Under the pieces are notes generated by a model, which made no database searches, had not been told where the DNA came from, and worked only from the letters and a program-made list of their open reading frames with translations. Source: Lineus longissimus (taxonomy: Eukaryota > Nemertea > Pilidiophora > Heteronemertea > Lineidae). From it: a stretch of DNA of 64,000 bases. Where the stretch lies: positions 8,368,001-8,432,000 of the forward strand of contig NC_088314.1 in assembly GCF_910592395.1 (NCBI RefSeq), written 5' to 3'. Position numbers and translations under genes: made by a program. Each line of letters opens with the position of its first letter. Position 1 is the stretch's first letter. Shown here piece after piece: positions 62,501-64,000 of this stretch.

Positions 62501-63171
62501 ATCTTTCGTTTATCCTTTCTTGCAGGAGTGTGCCGGTGAACCCCTCTTCATGCTGTTCACGGCCATAAAGGCACAAGTGTCAAAGGGACCAGTCGATGCA
62601 GTCACATCCGAGGCCAAATATTCACTATCAGAAGACAAGCTGATTAGACAACAAATAGATTATAGAACTATTGTAAGTATTGAAGGTTGAACTATAGAGA
62701 TAGATTTCAGTTACTATGCATGTAGAGATGTACTACTGAACTGTAAAAACTGTAAATAGAACATTTATTACAGAACTACAGAAATGAACTACAGAAAAAT
62801 TAAAATGAGCAACAGAAACATAAAAAACTATAGAAAAGGACAACAGTAATATAAAAATAGATCACAAAACTATAGCAGTAGACTACAAAACTATAGAAAT
62901 GGACAACGACCTACAAAACTTTAAAAGAAGCTGTATTTTGTGTTGAGGACAAAATCTTAGAGGTACTGTTACATGGAATTATAACCATTGTTTCTCTTGC
63001 AGACGTTGAACGTGATAGAATATGATGCTACATATGGTGTCCAGGAACATCCGGTGCGGGTGTTGGATTGTGACACGATATCTCAGGTCAAGGACAAGAT
63101 CTTAGATATAATGTACCGTAACTCACCCTTCAGTAATTCCAATCGTCCTCGCAGGGATGCACTTGATCTTG
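44418..63171 (+). CDS. PlexA: Plexin (plexin-A-like) receptor gene, partial: PSI2 through start of RBD, 17 exons
   Basis: Plexins are single-pass cell-surface receptors for semaphorins; their cytoplasmic GAP domain acts on Rap/Ras-type GTPases and steers axons and migrating cells. Seventeen exons give about 909 residues with every phase matching at the junctions: 44418-44532, 44815-44937, 45266-45382, 45600-45696, 51250-51419, 51624-51769, 52214-52319, 52811-52947, 53285-53546, 53881-54135, 54317-54472, 54706-54943, 60956-61107, 61348-61538, 61978-62122, 62526-62672, 63003-63171. Domain order is PSI2, IPT2, PSI3, IPT3-6, TM, coiled coil, GAP part 1, RBD start. The intracellular blocks [46 protein letters not shown] and [14 protein letters not shown] fit class A better than class B. 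The gene is partial at both ends: Sema, PSI1 and IPT1 are not seen upstream, and the RBD remainder and second GAP half lie past 64 kb. Family call is very secure; the class A call is inference. Confidence 0.95.
44815..44937 (+). CDS. PlexA: Plexin exon: end of PSI2 and start of IPT2
   Basis: Acceptor atttcttttcag, donor gtaaag at 44938; 123 bases, phase 0 at both ends. It encodes 41 residues including [10 protein letters not shown], the last PSI2 cysteine with its CP, then [19 protein letters not shown], the first strands of the IPT2 immunoglobulin-like fold. Relatives have CPQI...VPVG...ITL-A-NL here. Confidence 0.9.
45266..45382 (+). CDS. PlexA: Plexin exon: middle of IPT2
   Basis: Acceptor gcttttatttcag, donor gtaggt at 45383; 117 bases, phase 0 both sides. 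Encodes [15 protein letters not shown] and ends in [10 protein letters not shown]. The two cysteines are at the positions of the conserved IPT2 disulfide (C-x-F...L-C in relatives). Confidence 0.9.
45600..45696 (+). CDS. PlexA: Plexin exon: end of IPT2
   Basis: Acceptor cccatttcag, donor gtaggt at 45697; starts in phase 0 and ends one base into a codon (phase 1). Encodes [20 protein letters not shown] then [12 protein letters not shown], corresponding to the last IPT2 strands before PSI3 (V...NLSVVW...IDNP in other plexins). The following intron is 5.55 kb, one of the two large introns of this gene. Confidence 0.88.
47348..47389. promoter_or_regulatory. Cluster of nuclear-receptor-like half-sites (sequence match only)
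   Basis: TGACCT at 47348 and 47354 (direct, no spacer), AGGTCA at 47364-47369 (everted to them with 4-base spacing), and CAAGGTCG near 47383. Half-sites of this sort are bound by several nuclear receptors, but they also occur in old repeats; function is not shown. Confidence 0.3.
48680..48765 (+). mobile_element. Possible tRNA-derived SINE head
   Basis: GTGGAGCGCAGTAGCGTATC resembles an A-box region of a tRNA, and GGTTGTAGGTTTGGACATC about 50 bases later resembles a degenerate B box. In the 5.55-kb plexin intron, sense orientation. Weak. Confidence 0.35.
50905..51198. repeat. 48-bp minisatellite, six copies
   Basis: Units start at 50921, 50969, 51017, 51065, 51113 and 51161, exactly 48 bases apart; a partial unit precedes. 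Copies 1 and 2 are identical, the others differ at one to about ten positions. Core AGCTGTTGGATCAGACATGC then CATATAACGTGTTTATC. The array ends about 50 bases before the acceptor of the PSI3 exon. As 48 is a multiple of three, frames remain open on both strands (128 codons on minus with a 16-residue period). Confidence 0.97.
51250..51419 (+). CDS. PlexA: Plexin exon: PSI3 domain
   Basis: Acceptor ctcccttttccag, donor gtaagt at 51420. Two bases finish the valine codon split by the preceding intron, then 56 codons follow and the exon ends in phase 0. [20 protein letters not shown] leads into [15 protein letters not shown] and TCPNPQIFR, a complete PSI3 with the CGWC core and the TCP-x-P exit to IPT3. 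A 48-bp minisatellite ends about 50 bases upstream of the acceptor. Confidence 0.95.
51481..51592 (-). mobile_element. SINE-like repeat, copy 2, inside a plexin intron
   Basis: Carries the same 23-base word (51488-51510) as the copy at 11 kb. On the minus strand TGGTTTAGTTGC (plus 51571-51582) fits an A box and GGTTGATCTCC (plus 51528-51538) fits a B box, at tRNA-like spacing. It fills about half of the 204-bp intron between the PSI3 and IPT3 exons, antisense to the gene. Confidence 0.6.
51624..51769 (+). CDS. PlexA: Plexin exon: first part of IPT3
   Basis: Acceptor tttcttgttgcag, donor gtaagt at 51770; phase 0 start, phase 2 end. [20 protein letters not shown] then [19 protein letters not shown] is the typical IPT opening (P-x-x-G-P-x-x-G-G-T-x-I-T-I-x-G-x-N-L-G). 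NIT is a glycosylation sequon. A partial duplicate of this exon lies in the next intron (51816-51908). Confidence 0.95.
51816..51908 (+). pseudogene. Partial duplicate of the plexin IPT3 exon inside the following intron
   Basis: Thirty-one codons align without a gap to the 3' part of exon 51624-51769: about 65 of 93 bases and 20 of 31 residues match (NLG-x-K-x-EDI ... [11 protein letters not shown]). The last 11 residues are identical although seven of their codons differ silently, which suggests it evolved under protein-level constraint for a time. The 5' half of the exon has no counterpart. Where the real exon has the donor AAT|gtaagt this copy reads GATgcaaaa, so no standard donor remains, and the frame runs into TGA six codons after the match. 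Probably a decaying duplicate exon; an alternative terminal exon is possible (AG at 51800-51801). Confidence 0.75.
52214..52319 (+). CDS. PlexA: Plexin exon: end of IPT3
   Basis: Acceptor catttctttcag, donor gtgagc at 52320. The first T completes an isoleucine codon, then 35 codons follow and end in phase 0. [20 protein letters not shown] then [15 protein letters not shown] holds the second IPT3 cysteine and the closing F-x-Y strand. Confidence 0.93.
52811..52947 (+). CDS. PlexA: Plexin exon: first part of IPT4
   Basis: Acceptor ctctcttccag, donor gtaagt at 52948; phase 0 start, phase 2 end. [20 protein letters not shown] opens IPT4 (P-x-x-G-x-x-S-G-G-T); [19 protein letters not shown] matches the LNAGS-x-V-x-V-G-x-x-PC signature of plexin IPT4. 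Confidence 0.95.
53285..53546 (+). CDS. PlexA: Plexin exon: end of IPT4 and first part of IPT5
   Basis: Acceptor cacattttccag, donor gtaagt at 53547. The first C completes a serine codon; 87 codons follow, ending in phase 0. AECITSAS carries the second IPT4 cysteine, [20 protein letters not shown] bridges the domains, and [20 protein letters not shown] then [17 protein letters not shown] is the IPT5 start (relatives: I-D-P-x-x-S-I-x-S-G-G-T-x-L-x-V-x-G-T-N-L). The largest exon in the window. Confidence 0.95.
53881..54135 (+). CDS. PlexA: Plexin exon: end of IPT5 and first part of IPT6
   Basis: Acceptor tatacctttcag, donor gtaagt at 54136; 85 codons, phase 0 both sides. [17 protein letters not shown] matches C-x-V-x-x-x-T-x-M-x-C-x-x-P of IPT5; YGFIMQKVR matches the G-F-x-M-D-x-V block, and [16 protein letters not shown] begins IPT6. 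NVT, NAS and NNS are potential N-glycosylation sites. Confidence 0.94.
54317..54472 (+). CDS. PlexA: Plexin exon: IPT6 core
   Basis: Acceptor gctttcaattcag, donor gtaagt at 54473; 52 codons, phase 0 both sides. [20 protein letters not shown] then [17 protein letters not shown] corresponds to the G-x-N-L ... V-x-I-G-x-x-x-C-x-x-T-x-x-x-x-x-x-L-x-C block of IPT6. A 17-residue polar tail follows, rich in Ser, Gln and Pro. Confidence 0.93.
54706..54943 (+). CDS. PlexA: Plexin exon: end of IPT6, transmembrane helix and juxtamembrane coiled coil
   Basis: Acceptor gacgttttgcag; phase 0 start, phase 1 end. [20 protein letters not shown] closes the ectodomain. [20 protein letters not shown] plus VIIFMAY is the membrane helix, followed by the basic stop-transfer [29 protein letters not shown] is the conserved juxtamembrane helix that in plexins forms coiled coils and controls GAP activity. 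The donor is AAG|GCAAGT, a non-canonical GC donor; using it gives the exact A-F-A-E-L-Q junction seen in plexins. Confidence 0.96.
56536..56650. repeat. Inverted repeat with 18-bp arms
   Basis: TAAGGTAAACTGGTACAA (56536-56553) pairs with TTGTACCAATTTACCTTA (56633-56650) with one mismatch, 79 bases apart. Could be a small foldback or MITE remnant. It lies in the 6-kb plexin intron. Confidence 0.7.
58029..58374. repeat. 24-bp minisatellite, ~14 copies
   Basis: Unit of the form AAGCAAAACACACTTACAAG plus ATAT, regular from 58035 to about 58195 and increasingly degenerate after. In the GC-AG plexin intron. Open frames through it (8-residue period, e.g. KQNTLTRY) follow from the period being a multiple of three. 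Confidence 0.95.
60956..61107 (+). CDS. PlexA: Plexin exon: start of cytoplasmic GAP domain
   Basis: Acceptor gtctctcttgcag, donor gtagga at 61108. Two bases complete an alanine codon, then 50 codons. [20 protein letters not shown] then [20 protein letters not shown] is the plexin segment that enters the GAP fold. The next stretch, [11 protein letters not shown], is two or three residues longer than the vertebrate class A consensus. Confidence 0.96.
61348..61538 (+). CDS. PlexA: Plexin exon: GAP domain, first half
   Basis: Acceptor tcattctccag, donor gtgagt at 61539; phase 0 start, phase 2 end (the last codon becomes Asp with the first base of the next exon). Includes [20 protein letters not shown] and [19 protein letters not shown] then RMEYHT. 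The family places these helices at the base of the Ras/Rap-GTPase site. Confidence 0.96.
61978..62122 (+). CDS. PlexA: Plexin exon: GAP domain with catalytic arginine pair
   Basis: Acceptor atctcccttcag, donor gtaaag at 62123; starts with the last base of a split Asp codon, ends in phase 0. [20 protein letters not shown] then [19 protein letters not shown]. The RR in LLLRRTE is the arginine pair that plexins need for GAP activity, so the copy looks catalytically intact. The second conserved arginine, near the C-terminus, lies outside the window. Confidence 0.97.
62526..62672 (+). CDS. PlexA: Plexin exon: GAP domain to RBD linker
   Basis: Acceptor cctttcttgcag, donor gtaagt at 62673; 49 codons, phase 0 both sides. 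[20 protein letters not shown] then [20 protein letters not shown] and [19 protein letters not shown] and [14 protein letters not shown] are the blocks that best separate class A ([10 protein letters not shown]) from class B (DSVGEPLYML) and are of the A type here. Confidence 0.96.
62695..62925. repeat. Degenerate ACTACAGAA/ACTATAGAA iterations
   Basis: Words such as AACTACAGAAA, AACTATAGAAA and GACTACAAAACTATAG recur irregularly over about 230 bases, filling most of the 330-bp intron between the last two exons. Confidence 0.65.
63003..63171 (+). CDS. PlexA: Plexin exon: start of Rho-GTPase-binding domain
   Basis: Acceptor gtttctcttgcag, donor gtgagt at 63172; phase 0 start, phase 1 end, so the next exon must begin with two bases completing Glu, as in the family's [24 protein letters not shown] then [20 protein letters not shown] begins the ubiquitin-like RBD that binds Rac/Rnd GTPases. 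The loop [17 protein letters not shown] is a little longer than in vertebrates. I do not find the next exon before 64,000. Confidence 0.94.
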
Positions 63172-64000
63172 GTGAGTTGGTTTGACGTTAGTTTTACTAT
63201 CGTTTATGAATTGAATAAAAGAGTAGTAGGTGAAGAGTGTTGATTGTGTGGTATTGAAAAATTTAGTGTAACAGTGACCTTTCATTGCTGCTGTTGTGTT
63301 GCTCTATGCAGCTAGTGAGTTGCATTATGCAACCTACTATACTCCTGCAGTTGCCTAATGAATCTGGCTGTGCTTTATGCAACTAGGTACACTCCTACAG
63401 ATGCTATTATAGCTAGCTGCAGTTGCTTCATGCTTTATGCAACTAGCTACGGTTGCTTAATCACTGTTAAGGCAATTGGATAGACTAGTTAATGCAATCA
63501 GCTACTGTTGCTTCATGCAACTAGCAGAAATGCTGCCTTATGCAGTGTGTTTGACAGTGCCTGGATTTGGAACAAAAGAAAGAAAGTCGCCAGCCCTCAC
63601 TTGAGAAGCTGATTATGCTTCTGGGGGCCTTTCAGATGAAGATAATTGACTCGAATGATAGATTGATTGATTGATCAGGATGTTTTTGAAAAGTCTGTGT
63701 CGGTGCTGCTATCTGGTTTATCAAAAAGAAACTAGCAGCCCAGGGAGTTGAGGCCTAATCTCTGTTTTTGGTCTTGGCAAATCTTCAATAAACTTCCTCG
63801 ACTCATAGTCATCCTTCAGAGTGATCATGAAGAAAACTTGTGGATAATAGAAACATCTGTTTGAATAGTTTAAACCGTCTCCTCCAGGGTATTTTCGAGT
63901 TCAACAAAAACCTTTAGTTACTCAGAAGAATCGTGAGTAAAATGACACAAAGTTCGTGGTGGGCTTAACAAAAGCACTAACTGAAAGAAGTGGATCAATC
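63172..64000 (+). other. PlexA: Intron, 3' end outside window
   Basis: Follows the RBD exon with donor gtgagt. Holds a degenerate array built on GCAACTAG/GTTGCTT words (63285-63545) and short GATT runs near 63660. I see no acceptor followed by the expected E-W-R continuation before the window ends. Confidence 0.75.
63285..63545. repeat. Degenerate array of GCAACTAG/GTTGCTT words
   Basis: TTATGCAACTAG, CAGTTGCTTxATG and close variants recur at least six times over 260 bases at uneven spacing, downstream of the RBD exon. Confidence 0.7.

Overview
The window is animal genomic DNA. It is moderately AT-rich, has short spliced exons with GT-AG introns, and carries minisatellites, MITEs and tRNA-derived SINE-like pieces. 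The one gene I can support is the central and C-terminal part of a plexin receptor on the + strand. It resembles the plexin-A class but is clearly diverged from vertebrate sequences. A long interspersed element with the AGCTCACC...GGTGAGCT hairpin end is a type I associate with marine invertebrates, especially molluscs. A lophotrochozoan or other marine invertebrate is therefore my best guess. This is inference, not proof.

Layout. From 1 to 44,417 I find no coding exon I can defend. The stretch holds repeats: a ~150-bp duplication at 0.6 kb, SINE-like pieces at 6.8 and 11.0 kb, a ~66-bp tandem repeat at 13.1 kb, a 1.1-kb internally triplicated element at 17.5-18.7 kb, two copies of one TA-flanked MITE at 19.1 and 42.2 kb, a 27-bp minisatellite at 25.9 kb and a degenerate repeat cluster at 36.2-37.1 kb. 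It may be intergenic, or one very large intron or introns of the plexin gene.

From 44,418 to 63,171 there are 17 consecutive plexin exons (2,726 coding bases, about 909 residues) whose phases all join. They encode PSI2, IPT2, PSI3, IPT3-IPT6, the transmembrane helix, the juxtamembrane coiled coil, the first half of the GAP domain with its arginine pair, and the start of the Rho-GTPase-binding domain. Sema, PSI1 and IPT1 should lie upstream and the rest of the RBD and GAP downstream; none is seen here. Introns are mostly 0.2-0.5 kb. Two are large: 5.55 kb before PSI3 and 6.0 kb after the transmembrane exon, and the latter uses a GC-AG splice pair. Both large introns carry a minisatellite (48 bp and 24 bp).

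The most interesting items are these. A partial extra copy of the IPT3 exon at 51,816-51,908 kept its reading frame and protein sequence while silent sites changed, but it lacks a normal donor. The large intron after the transmembrane exon is GC-AG. A near-perfect 48-bp array ends about 50 bases before the PSI3 acceptor. Nuclear-receptor-like half-site clusters (DR3 plus an extended TCAAGGTCA) are repeated in each unit of the 17.5-kb element. About 44 kb upstream of PSI2 lacks any recognisable N-terminal plexin exon.
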